From contig NZ_QFZL01000007.1 in NCBI RefSeq assembly GCF_003171655.1, positions 111,217-175,216 on the forward strand: a stretch of 64,000 nt of DNA. The letters are read 5' to 3'. Below are positions 47,385 to 54,758 of the stretch, piece by piece (positions within the stretch are counted from its first letter, which is position 1; each line of letters starts with the position of its first letter). Under the pieces are notes generated by a model. That model was not told where the DNA came from and did not search any database. It was given only the letters and a program-made list of their open reading frames with translations. This stretch comes from Stakelama portus (GTDB lineage: Bacteria; Pseudomonadota; Alphaproteobacteria; Sphingomonadales; Sphingomonadaceae). Position numbers and translations under genes: made by a program.

Positions 47385-48664
47385 CGGACGCGACGCCGGT
47401 TCTGCTTGTCGACGATGACGATGATCTGCGCGCCTCGCTCGCGCAGATGCTCACGCTTTCCGGCTATGACGTGCGGCAGGCACGCAATGGCCGCGAGGCG
47501 CTGCAAAAGCTGGAACGCGATTTCGCGGGCCCGGTTATCACCGATGTCCGCATGCCGACGATGGACGGCATCGAATTGCTTGGCGAGGTTGCGAAAGTGG
47601 ATCCCGACCTGCCGGTGATCCTGCTGACCGGCCATGGCGACGTCGCGATGGCCGTTGCCGCTTTGAAGTCGGGCGCATGGGATTTTCTCACCAAGCCGTT
47701 CGATCCCGACGAACTGACGCGGGCGGTCGACAGGGCTGCCGACAAACGCCGCCTGACGATTGAGAACCGGACGTTGCGGGCCAAGGCGGCCGAAGCGGCA
47801 CTGGCCTCGCCGATCATCGGACGAACACCCGCGATCGAGCAGCTTCGCAATATGCTCGCCGCGCTTGCCAGGACGCCGCTCGACCTGCTGATCGAAGGCG
47901 AGAGCGGGACCGGCAAGGACCTTGCCGCTCGAACCCTGCACCATAGCGCGAAGTCTGCGCGAAAATTCGTGGTGATCCCCTGCGCGGCGATCACCGACAC
48001 GATGGTGCTCGACGCATTGTTCGCGCCCACCGGTCCGGTCGCGGGTGCGGAGGGCGGCACCTTGCTGATCGACAATCTGCACCGCGCAAGCCCGTTGCTG
48101 CAATCGCGGCTCGCGGAGTTCGCCGAACGGCGGCTGATCGGCAATCTCGACCGTGGCCAGGCCAGGCCGATCACGTGCCGGATCGTGGCGACTGTGACCG
48201 GCGATGATGATCTATCCCAGCTCGACCCCGCGCTGATCCATCGCATCTCGGGCATGAAAGTGACGCTTCCGCCCCTTCGCGAGCGGCGCGAGGACATACC
48301 GCTGCTGCTGACCCATTTCCTCGAAAACAGCGCCCGGTCGCACGGACGCGATGTCTTCCGGCCCGATCATGCGATTCTGGATCGGGCAATGACACACCGA
48401 TGGCCCGGTAATATTCGCGAGCTGGAGGCCTATGCGGAAAGGCTTACGCTCGGCCTTGAAACGGAGACAGCATCGCCGTCCGAACAAGGCAGCCTCGCTT
48501 CGCGGGTCGATGCCTTTGAACGCGCGCAGATCGTTGCGGCGCTCGCCGCGACGGACGGGAATATCGTCGAGACGATCGAACGCCTCGGGCTTCCGCGCAA
48601 GACATTCTACTACAAGGCAAGGCGATTGGGCATCGAACCTGGACAGTTTCGCAAGGCAAATTGA
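47381..48664 (+). CDS. DctD-type response regulator with degenerate AAA+ domain
   Basis: A 427-residue regulator. The receiver has Asp55 in VITDVRMPTMDG and Lys in LTKPFDP. The central AAA+ domain keeps Walker A GESGTGKD (173-180) and RERREDIP, but the GAFTGA loop that touches sigma-54 is missing (LFAPTGPVAGAEGG in its place) and Walker B reads LLIDNL, with Asn instead of Glu. The Fis-type C-terminus (IETIERLGLPRKTFYYKARR) is intact. It may therefore act with sigma-70 and without ATP-driven remodelling, as for HupR-like or alphaproteobacterial NtrC variants. It probably controls the adjacent dctA operon. Confidence 0.85.
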   Translation: MTDATPVLLVDDDDDLRASLAQMLTLSGYDVRQARNGREALQKLERDFAGPVITDVRMPTMDGIELLGEVAKVDPDLPVILLTGHGDVAMAVAALKSGAWDFLTKPFDPDELTRAVDRAADKRRLTIENRTLRAKAAEAALASPIIGRTPAIEQLRNMLAALARTPLDLLIEGESGTGKDLAARTLHHSAKSARKFVVIPCAAITDTMVLDALFAPTGPVAGAEGGTLLIDNLHRASPLLQSRLAEFAERRLIGNLDRGQARPITCRIVATVTGDDDLSQLDPALIHRISGMKVTLPPLRERREDIPLLLTHFLENSARSHGRDVFRPDHAILDRAMTHRWPGNIRELEAYAERLTLGLETETASPSEQGSLASRVDAFERAQIVAALAATDGNIVETIERLGLPRKTFYYKARRLGIEPGQFRKAN

Positions 48665-48765
48665 AGAACGCGGTTTGTGCGCCGGCGCGGCGACAATGCG
48701 TGGCTTTGAGCCGCGCCGGAGCGCAAGTCTTCCGCGTAATATCCTGCAGCCCGGCGAAGCGACCG

Positions 48766-48872
48766 GCGCGGCCGGACGGATCATCGCGATGGATCAGGGC
48801 CGGATCGTCGCCAGCGGCACGCACGCCGAACGGGTCGAGCGCGGCGGCCCCTGCACCCGGCTCGCCGCGCTG
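48766..48872 (+). repeat. Direct repeat copy 2 of an ABC transporter 3' end
   Basis: 107 bases nearly identical to 40869-40975 (about eight mismatches, no gaps). The matching ends abruptly on both sides. Confidence 0.85.
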
Positions 48873-48890
48873 TATCGACCCACCGCCTAG
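48766..48890 (+). pseudogene. Remnant of an ABC transporter ATPase C-terminus
   Basis: In one frame it encodes GRIIAMDQGRIVASGTH and RLAAL, ending with TAG 48890, the same C-terminal end as the ABC exporter at 39188. No ATPase core, start or membrane part precedes it. Mismatches such as VERGGPCTR in place of VERGGLYAR show it is no longer under tight constraint or came from a paralogue. It overlaps the stop of the convergent SDR gene by four bases. Confidence 0.75.
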
Positions 48891-49675
48891 GAAAGTGCCC
48901 AGCCTCCATCGACGGGCAACAGCGCGCCGTTGATATAGGAAGACGCCGGGGACAGCAGGAACAGGATCGCGGCTGCGATTTCCTCGGGATATCCGGCGCG
49001 CCCGGCTGGAATGCGCTCGAGACCTTTGGCGATCGCTGGAATGGAGAAATAGGGGATTGTCCGCGGCGTAAGCGTCATGCCGGGCGCAACCGCATTCGCG
49101 CGGGGTTTGCCGCCGAACCGAGTCGCAAGATAGCGGGTATAGCCCACCACACCGGCCTTGGCCGCCGGATAGAAGGACGAAATCGCGCCGCCGCCGCCCA
49201 TATAATTGCCGGCGATCGAGGCCAGATTGACAATGCTCGTTGCCTGCTCGGCCTGCGTTTCAAGCCAGCGCATGGTAACGAGCTCCATGCTGCCAAGCGC
49301 GATTTCCAGATTCTTCACGAATGGGCCACCGGCAGTGCTGGGCGGGCCTGCGTTATTGACGAGGTAGCGACAGGTTCCGAACGCAATCGTTGATTTCCAC
49401 GCCGCCTCGATCGCGTCCGGGTCGGTAACGTCAACGGAAAGTGCAATTGCCTTCCCGCCGAGTTGCTCGACTTCCTTCGCCGTTTCCTCGGCACCCGCCA
49501 TATTGATATCCCAGATCGACACGGCGAGTCCCGACTGCGCTGCCGCCAGAACAGTGGCCTTGCCAATGCCGCTGCCACCGCCGGTTACCGTCACGACCTC
49601 ATCGGCTTTGAAACCGAGTGCGCGCATGTCGAATAGCGGGCCGTGGGTTTGCATTTCCTCATCCTGTGCCGGCAT
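48887..49675 (-). CDS. Short-chain dehydrogenase/reductase (SDR)
   Basis: A 262-residue classical SDR. The cofactor motif TGGGSGIG is near residue 31, NNAGPPS near 107, the catalytic Tyr and Lys are in YPAAK, and the C-terminal ASSYINGALLPVDGGW is the usual ending. It reduces or oxidises an alcohol or ketone with NAD(P). A stretch of 222 bases without a gene separates it from the next minus-strand regulator. The substrate is unknown. Confidence 0.88.
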   Translation of the reverse strand: MPAQDEEMQTHGPLFDMRALGFKADEVVTVTGGGSGIGKATVLAAAQSGLAVSIWDINMAGAEETAKEVEQLGGKAIALSVDVTDPDAIEAAWKSTIAFGTCRYLVNNAGPPSTAGGPFVKNLEIALGSMELVTMRWLETQAEQATSIVNLASIAGNYMGGGGAISSFYPAAKAGVVGYTRYLATRFGGKPRANAVAPGMTLTPRTIPYFSIPAIAKGLERIPAGRAGYPEEIAAAILFLLSPASSYINGALLPVDGGWALS

Positions 49676-49897
49676 TTTGCACCTGTCCGTGTTGAAGCGT
49701 TATAATTTTCGGTGCCTATCAGGTAGGTCGCAATCATTGGGGCACGATACCCCCAAATGGGGTTGGATGCGGCGGCTTGCGCAAAGCACGTCCGCACGGA
49801 GCGCGACATCGCAATTCCCGTTTCGCCGCGCGCAAGCCTGCGTCTCTTGAAACCGGGCGTCTCTTGAAGACGGGCGACACCGGCCAAACCACGCTGT

Positions 49898-50821
49898 CTA
49901 GGCGATCGCCTTTCCCTGCGCCGCCATGATCCGATGCGCCTGCGCGCCGATCGCGGCGGCGATCATGCGATAGCTCTCGCTCCATGCCGCGCCGCGCCGC
50001 CACACGGCTGCGATCGATCGCGACGCGGACCATCCGGCAATGTCGAGCCGCCGGACCATGTCGGTGCCGCCCACTTCCGAGCGGAGATAGAGTTCGGGCA
50101 GGATCGCAAGGCCGATCCCCGATCCCGCCATCTGGCGCAAACTGTCGAGGCTGGTCCCTTCATAATCGCGCAACAGCTCGGCATTGAGCTCGCTGCAGAT
50201 TTCCGCGGCCTGGCGGTGGAAATGGTGGCGCGGGTCAAGGCTGAGCACGCCTGCGCCGGCCAGATCGGCCTTGCGCAGCGCGGCCTTGCGACACAGCGGA
50301 TTATCGGGTGCCGCCACCAGCCCCAGCGGCTCGCGGAACAGCGGCTCGATATGCAGGTCGGACCCGCTGACCGGCAATGGCGCGAGCAGCATGTCGAGCG
50401 CACCGCGACGCAGGTCGGCCAGCTGCTCGTCGGGAATGCCTTCGCGCATGAAGAATCGCATATCGGGATGTTCGGCGTGCAACGATGCGACCACCGCCGG
50501 CATCAGATAGGGGCCAAGCGTTGGCGTAACCCCGAAACGGATCGCACCGGCCAGCGCGGAAACGCTGCGCTGGGCCATGCCGCGCAAATCATCGACTCCG
50601 ATCAATATCTGGCGCGCGCGCTGGGCGATCTCCCGCCCCAGCGGCGTCATCTGCACCTGGCCGTCGCCGCGTTCGATCAGCACGACGCCAAGCCGCGCCT
50701 CCATCGTGCGGATCTGCTGGCTCAGCGTCGGTTGCGACACATTCACCGCGCGCGCGGCACGGCCGAAATGCTTCATATCGGCCACTGCCACCAGATATTC
50801 CAGCTGTCGCAACGTCGGCAT
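49898..50821 (-). CDS. OxyR-like LysR-family regulator lacking the peroxidatic Cys
   Basis: A 307-residue LysR regulator. The winged HTH is at residues 1-60 (AARAVNVSQPTLSQQIRTMEARL) and a periplasmic-binding-like effector domain follows. Overall it resembles OxyR (LRQLEYLVAVADMKHFGRAA). At the redox site OxyR has Cys199 and Cys208; here the pattern is RHHFHRQAAEIC, so position 200 is His and only Cys209 remains. Another Cys is at 177. It is unlikely to sense peroxide by the standard disulfide. A divergent promoter gap of 130 bases leads to the YdcH gene. Confidence 0.85.
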   Translation of the reverse strand: MPTLRQLEYLVAVADMKHFGRAARAVNVSQPTLSQQIRTMEARLGVVLIERGDGQVQMTPLGREIAQRARQILIGVDDLRGMAQRSVSALAGAIRFGVTPTLGPYLMPAVVASLHAEHPDMRFFMREGIPDEQLADLRRGALDMLLAPLPVSGSDLHIEPLFREPLGLVAAPDNPLCRKAALRKADLAGAGVLSLDPRHHFHRQAAEICSELNAELLRDYEGTSLDSLRQMAGSGIGLAILPELYLRSEVGGTDMVRRLDIAGWSASRSIAAVWRRGAAWSESYRMIAAAIGAQAHRIMAAQGKAIA

Positions 50822-50951
50822 GGCGGCGCCCCTTTCGATAGATAAAATCTATCGGAATACGGCATTGCTTTCAATTGGCCCTTTGCCGCCATCTGCCCCA
50901 GATTATGTCCAGCGCGCCCAACCAATGTGACAGTAAAAAAAGGAGCCGCGG

Positions 50952-51122
50952 ATGCAGGAACGCCTCGAACAGCTGAACCAGCGCCATCGCCGCCTCAATC
51001 GTCTGATCGACAATTGCCGCGCGGCGAGCCGCCAGGAAGAGATGAAGACGCTCAAGCGCATTCGGCTGCGGCTAAAGGATGAAATCGCCCAATTGCGACG
51101 CCGGGTAGCCATAACCGGCTGA
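50952..51122 (+). CDS. YdcH-family (DUF465) small protein
   Basis: A 56-residue protein. It starts MQERLEQLNQRHRRLNRLID and ends with MKTLKRIRLRLKDEIAQLRR, the two-helix coiled pattern of the YdcH/DUF465 family. AAAAGGAGCCGCGG precedes ATG 50952, an excellent ribosome site. It is a soluble, very basic and helical protein of unknown function that is common in alphaproteobacteria. Confidence 0.85.
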   Translation: MQERLEQLNQRHRRLNRLIDNCRAASRQEEMKTLKRIRLRLKDEIAQLRRRVAITG

Positions 51123-51245
51123 CCCCCGAGGTGCGGTACGGACACCCTCCCCCTTTGCCGTGCCGCACCTCTCCTCGCCATGCCTGATATGCCCCTTTGG
51201 CATGTCGGGCGAAAACGGCCCTTTACGCGCCGGACCGGCGACCTT

Positions 51246-51262
51246 ATGATACATTATATCAT
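51246..51262. promoter_or_regulatory. Palindromic operator candidate before merC
   Basis: ATGATA and TATCAT flank CATTA. The AT-rich palindrome ends at the merC start in a GC-rich setting. It resembles the general shape of Zur or Fur-family boxes, but the match to a consensus is weak. Confidence 0.4.
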
Positions 51263-51705
51263 TGGAGGTCGCCCTGTTTTCCCCATCGCTCCGTCGTCAG
51301 GACTGGATCGAGCGTATTGCGCTCGGCGGTTCGCTGCTCTGCCTCATCCATTGCCTTGTGCTGCCGCTCGCCATCGCGCTGCTCCCCGCGCTCGGCGATG
51401 CGGCGCATCTGCCGCATACCACCCATCGCTGGCTGCTCGCCTTTGTCGTTCCGGCGACCGGGCTGGCATTGTTTTCCGGCCTGCGGCGCCATCGCCGGTT
51501 TGCGCCTGTCGTCACCGGTCTGATCGGGATCGCATTGCTGGCGATCGCGGCGTTCCCCTTGCTCGAAACCCGCTGGGAAACATTGCTGACCGTCGCCGGC
51601 AGCCTGATCATCGCGACGGCGCATCTCGCCAACTGGCGGATGCGGCACCAGTCCGGACCGCCTGCCCGCTGCGACTATGCCGCGCCGGACGAACCGCAAG
51701 GCTGA
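51262..51705 (+). CDS. MerC domain-containing membrane protein
   Basis: A 147-residue membrane protein with four helices and the MerC pattern LGGSLLCLIHCLVLPL, where the Cys pair can bind a soft metal. Stand-alone MerC proteins in sphingomonads usually accompany zinc or Fur-family regulation rather than mercury resistance, and no mer operon is visible. TTG 51262 is the earliest start, but GGAGG at 51264-51268 suggests translation may begin a few codons later, possibly at CTG 51274. Confidence 0.75.
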   Translation: MEVALFSPSLRRQDWIERIALGGSLLCLIHCLVLPLAIALLPALGDAAHLPHTTHRWLLAFVVPATGLALFSGLRRHRRFAPVVTGLIGIALLAIAAFPLLETRWETLLTVAGSLIIATAHLANWRMRHQSGPPARCDYAAPDEPQG

Positions 51706-51815
51706 TCGCGACTTCCTTCCTCTGGTATGGCCTCGGCGCCCCCTTGACCAGCTCGTGACCTAGTGACTCTGCTGCGCCTTCCAGCTAGCGGTATGGCAAA
51801 CAAGGAGAGGACATC

Positions 51816-52991
51816 ATGGCCGACGCGCGCGAATTCGACCTGATCGTTTACGGCGCCACGGGCTTCACTGGCCAGCTCGTCGCCGAATATCTGATCGAAA
51901 ACTATTCGGACGGAAGCCTGAACTGGGCGATGGCCGGCCGGTCGCTGACCAAGCTGGAACAGGTGCGTGGCGAGCTAGGCGCACCGTCCGACATCGCGCT
52001 GGTCACTGCCGATTCGAGCGATCCGGCGGCGCTGCGCGACATGGCCCGCCGCACCAAAGCGGTGCTGACCACGGTCGGCCCCTATCAGCTCTATGGCAGC
52101 GATCTCGTCGCCGCCTGCGCCGCATCGGGAACCCATTATGTCGATCTGAGCGGCGAGCCCGCCTGGATGCGCCACATGATCGACGCGCACGAAGCGACAG
52201 CGCGCGAAAACGGCGCATGCATCGTCTTTTCCTGCGGATTCGACTCGATCCCCTTCGACCTTGGCGTCTGGGCCGTCGAACAGGCGTGCATCGAACGCTT
52301 CGGCAAGCCCGCCCCGCGGGTAAAGGGGCGCGTCAAATCGATGAAGGGCACTTTCTCCGGCGGCACCGCCGCCAGCGCGCGCGCCACCATGGCGGCGGCG
52401 GCCCGGGATCCGTCGATCCTCAAGCTGATGATCGACCCCTTCGCGCTTACCCCCGGCTTTACCGGCCCCGAACAACCCAAGGGCATGATGCCGCATTATG
52501 ACGATGCGGTCGGCGGCTGGGTCGCGCCGTTCATGATGGCGACGATCAACACCAAGAACGTCCATCGTTCGAACTTTCTCGCCGGCAACCCCTATGGCGC
52601 CGATTTCGTCTATGACGAAATGATGATCGCCCCCGGCATCGGCGACATGGCCAAGGCAGCGGCCGAGGCGATCGCCAAAGCCTCGCCGATCGGCGGCGAG
52701 GACGGCCCCAAGCCCGGCGAAGGACCCAGCCGCGAAGAACGCGAAACCGGCTTTTACGAATGCTGGTTCATCGCCGAAATGCCCGATGGCACATCGCTCA
52801 AGTCGGTCGTCAAGGGCGATCGCGATCCCGGCTATGGTTCGACCTGCAAGATGATCACCGAATCCGCGCTCTGCCTGATTCAGGACGGCGCGGCAAAGCC
52901 CGGAATCTGGACCGCCGGCGGCCTGATGCCCGAAAAGCTCGCCAAACGGCTCGCCGAAAAGGCCGGCGTGACGATCATGATCGAAGGATAA
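51816..52991 (+). CDS. Saccharopine dehydrogenase-like / trans-acting enoyl reductase family protein
   Basis: A 391-residue NAD(P)-binding protein. It opens with a Rossmann motif (IVYGATGFTGQLVAEYL) and VLTTVGPYQLYGSDLVAACA, followed by HYVDLSGEPAWMRHMID, which identifies the family that includes the mycobacterial trans-acting enoyl reductase and saccharopine dehydrogenase-like oxidoreductases. AAGGAGAGGACATC gives the ribosome site. A role in lipid or fatty acid metabolism is likely; the substrate is unknown. Confidence 0.88.
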   Translation: MADAREFDLIVYGATGFTGQLVAEYLIENYSDGSLNWAMAGRSLTKLEQVRGELGAPSDIALVTADSSDPAALRDMARRTKAVLTTVGPYQLYGSDLVAACAASGTHYVDLSGEPAWMRHMIDAHEATARENGACIVFSCGFDSIPFDLGVWAVEQACIERFGKPAPRVKGRVKSMKGTFSGGTAASARATMAAAARDPSILKLMIDPFALTPGFTGPEQPKGMMPHYDDAVGGWVAPFMMATINTKNVHRSNFLAGNPYGADFVYDEMMIAPGIGDMAKAAAEAIAKASPIGGEDGPKPGEGPSREERETGFYECWFIAEMPDGTSLKSVVKGDRDPGYGSTCKMITESALCLIQDGAAKPGIWTAGGLMPEKLAKRLAEKAGVTIMIEG

Positions 52992-53196
52992 GTGCGTGCC
53001 GGGTTACGGCCGGAGCATCGGTGGATGCGGCAGGGGCTTTTTCCCGCCAAAAGGCCGATGATTTTTACTAGCTATAAGTGTTCACTGCAGCACACGGCAA
53101 ACTTCTTGTCGTTTAGGCAGTCATTGTGCAGCGCGATATTTCTCACGCGGTAAAATTTCGCTTCCATCAAAGAAAAAATGGCGGTCTAAACAAGTT

Positions 53197-53214
53197 GCGG
53201 GACGGGGGTCCCGC
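53197..53214 (+). other. Short 5'-leader hairpin
   Basis: GCGGGAC/GTCCCGC with a GGGG loop, 20 bases before the lipoprotein start. It could affect translation of the next gene. No known element is recognised. Confidence 0.35.
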
Positions 53215-53233
53215 TATCTTGATGGGGGGAAAT

Positions 53234-53752
53234 GTGAAAAAACTGCTCTGCGTCGCCATGCTTGGCGGCGCGTCTATGAATCTTGGCGGCTGCGCCACGG
53301 TTCTCAACGGCACCAGCCAGCCTGTATCTTTCCGTTCGGAACCGCCCGGCGCCGATGCCGCGCTCATTAACGGCATGCACTGCACGACGCCGTGCCAGTT
53401 CAGCATGAAGCGCGGCCACGATTCGAGCGTCACACTGACATTGGCGGGATATGAGCCGGTAACGGTTTACATGCAGAGCCGAACCGGCGGCAGCACTTTC
53501 GGGAACGTCCTGGCCGGCGGCATTATCGGCGGCGTGATCGACGGCAGCAACGGTGCTTCGAACCACCTCTATCCCAACCCCGTCTATATCAAGCTGGCAC
53601 CGGTGGGATCGCGGGAGCCGGCGATGTTGCTCGACAAGGACGGCAAGGTCATCAGCACGGTCGACGAATATAACCTCACGGTCGAAGCCGATGTCCGCAA
53701 AGGCTTGGAAGAGCAGGGCTATTTCCCCATGGGATCGGGCAACAGCCAGTAA
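53234..53752 (+). CDS. Lipoprotein with PEGA-like domain
   Basis: A 172-residue predicted lipoprotein. The start GTG 53234 follows a GGGGGG run and gives MKKLLCVAMLGGASMNLGGC, a signal peptide with lipobox LGGC. The mature part resembles a PEGA-type beta domain (VSFRSEPPGADAALINGMHC, CTTPCQFSMKRG, LTLAGYEP) and a glycine-rich hydrophobic loop (NVLAGGIIGGVIDG). It matches the general build of proteins that anchor in the outer membrane. The function is unknown. Confidence 0.75.
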   Translation: MKKLLCVAMLGGASMNLGGCATVLNGTSQPVSFRSEPPGADAALINGMHCTTPCQFSMKRGHDSSVTLTLAGYEPVTVYMQSRTGGSTFGNVLAGGIIGGVIDGSNGASNHLYPNPVYIKLAPVGSREPAMLLDKDGKVISTVDEYNLTVEADVRKGLEEQGYFPMGSGNSQ

Positions 53753-53776
53753 TCCGAACATCGTTGGGAAGAAGGG

Positions 53777-53806
53777 AAAGGGCCTTTGCCATGCAGAGGC
53801 CCTTTT
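53777..53806. terminator. Bidirectional terminator
   Basis: AAAGGGCCT...AGGCCCTTTT stem (53777-53785 with 53797-53805). T-runs on both strands serve the lipoprotein gene and the convergent minus-strand gene ending at 53837. Confidence 0.75.
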
Positions 53807-53836
53807 CGAATCGCAGGCAGTAACCGGGCTGCGTCG

Positions 53837-54163
53837 CTATCGATAGAACAACAGCATCAGCGCCAGCGCGGCGACCACCAGCACCGGCACCATAATCGCC
53901 GTCATCCGGTTGCGCCGCCGCCGCTCATCGGCATTGAGCGCGCCGAGATCGACCCAATAGCGTCCCGGCGGCCCCTCACGCACGACCAGCACCGCGCGCA
54001 GCCGTATGAACGCGCGCGTCTCCATCGGGCGTTGCGGGGAAAAGGCGACGGCGTCTTCCGGCCCGATCGCATGCTGCGCCAGGAAATAGGCAATGATCCG
54101 CCGTCGCGCCCGCGCCCGTGCCGCCGCTGCAATCGGGGCCACCGATCCGCCGATCATCGCCAT
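53837..54163 (-). CDS. Hypothetical small membrane protein
   Basis: A 108-residue protein that I do not recognise. An Ala/Arg-rich N-terminal helix (PIAAAARARARRRIIAYFLAQ) leads to a soluble beta segment (FIRLRAVLVVREGPPGRYWVD), and one C-terminal transmembrane helix (IMVPVLVVAALALMLLFYR) ends the protein: a tail-anchored layout. It begins 13 bases after the HExxH membrane protein gene and should be in its operon. Confidence 0.6.
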   Translation of the reverse strand: MAMIGGSVAPIAAAARARARRRIIAYFLAQHAIGPEDAVAFSPQRPMETRAFIRLRAVLVVREGPPGRYWVDLGALNADERRRRNRMTAIMVPVLVVAALALMLLFYR

Positions 54164-54176
54164 TGTCCGTGCTTCC

Positions 54177-54701
54177 TCACCCCACGATCAGCCGCGGCAG
54201 CATCATGTCCGCGCCGACCACCGCCGCCAGCGCAATCGATCCGCTGATATAGAGCGCCAGCCAATGCCGGCCACGCAATCGCTTGCCGCGCGCCGCCGCC
54301 CACACCAGCATAGCGAGCAGCAATGTCACCACGATCGGCAGCGTCCACGCGCCGATACCCAGCGCCTGCGAAATCCGCATCTCGTCATTGGGATTCCACA
54401 GCGAAACGACCATCGCCATCGCACGGCACACAAATGCGGCGAGCACGATCAGGAACCCCGTGACGCTGCGCCCGATCGTCGCCCACGCCACCAGCGCGAT
54501 GGCAATTGTTGCAACCGGCCCCGCCGCCGACATCAGCATCGCCTGCGCCGCGTCGGGCGCCACATCGCCGACCGGACGGACATGGTTGAGTCCGATTTCG
54601 ACCGGAAAGCCCAGCGCCAGACCGGAAAGCGCATGCGCGCCTTCGTGCAGCAGAAAGGTGAGGACCAGAATGAGGAAGAAGCGAAGGCCGAACTGAATCA
54701 T
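54177..54701 (-). CDS. Small membrane protein with HExxH motif (M50-like)
   Basis: A 174-residue integral membrane protein with about five helices. The first helix carries HEGAH (FLLHEGAHALSGLALGFPV), the HExxH zinc motif within a membrane segment as in site-2 protease-like M50 proteins, and an N-P pair (WNPNDEMR) further on could be the LDG-equivalent. It may be an intramembrane protease or an inactive relative. ATG 54701 after GGGGGGTGTT is favoured over GTG 54707. Confidence 0.65.
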   Translation of the reverse strand: MIQFGLRFFLILVLTFLLHEGAHALSGLALGFPVEIGLNHVRPVGDVAPDAAQAMLMSAAGPVATIAIALVAWATIGRSVTGFLIVLAAFVCRAMAMVVSLWNPNDEMRISQALGIGAWTLPIVVTLLLAMLVWAAARGKRLRGRHWLALYISGSIALAAVVGADMMLPRLIVG

Positions 54702-54758
54702 CAACACCCCCCTTGGTGTATTATTACGATAACTCAGCTCGCCACCGCTGTCACCCCA

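Noticed and set aside
51262..51705. Mercury resistance operon
   Set aside because: Only a MerC-like protein is present; there is no merR, merT, merP or merA.
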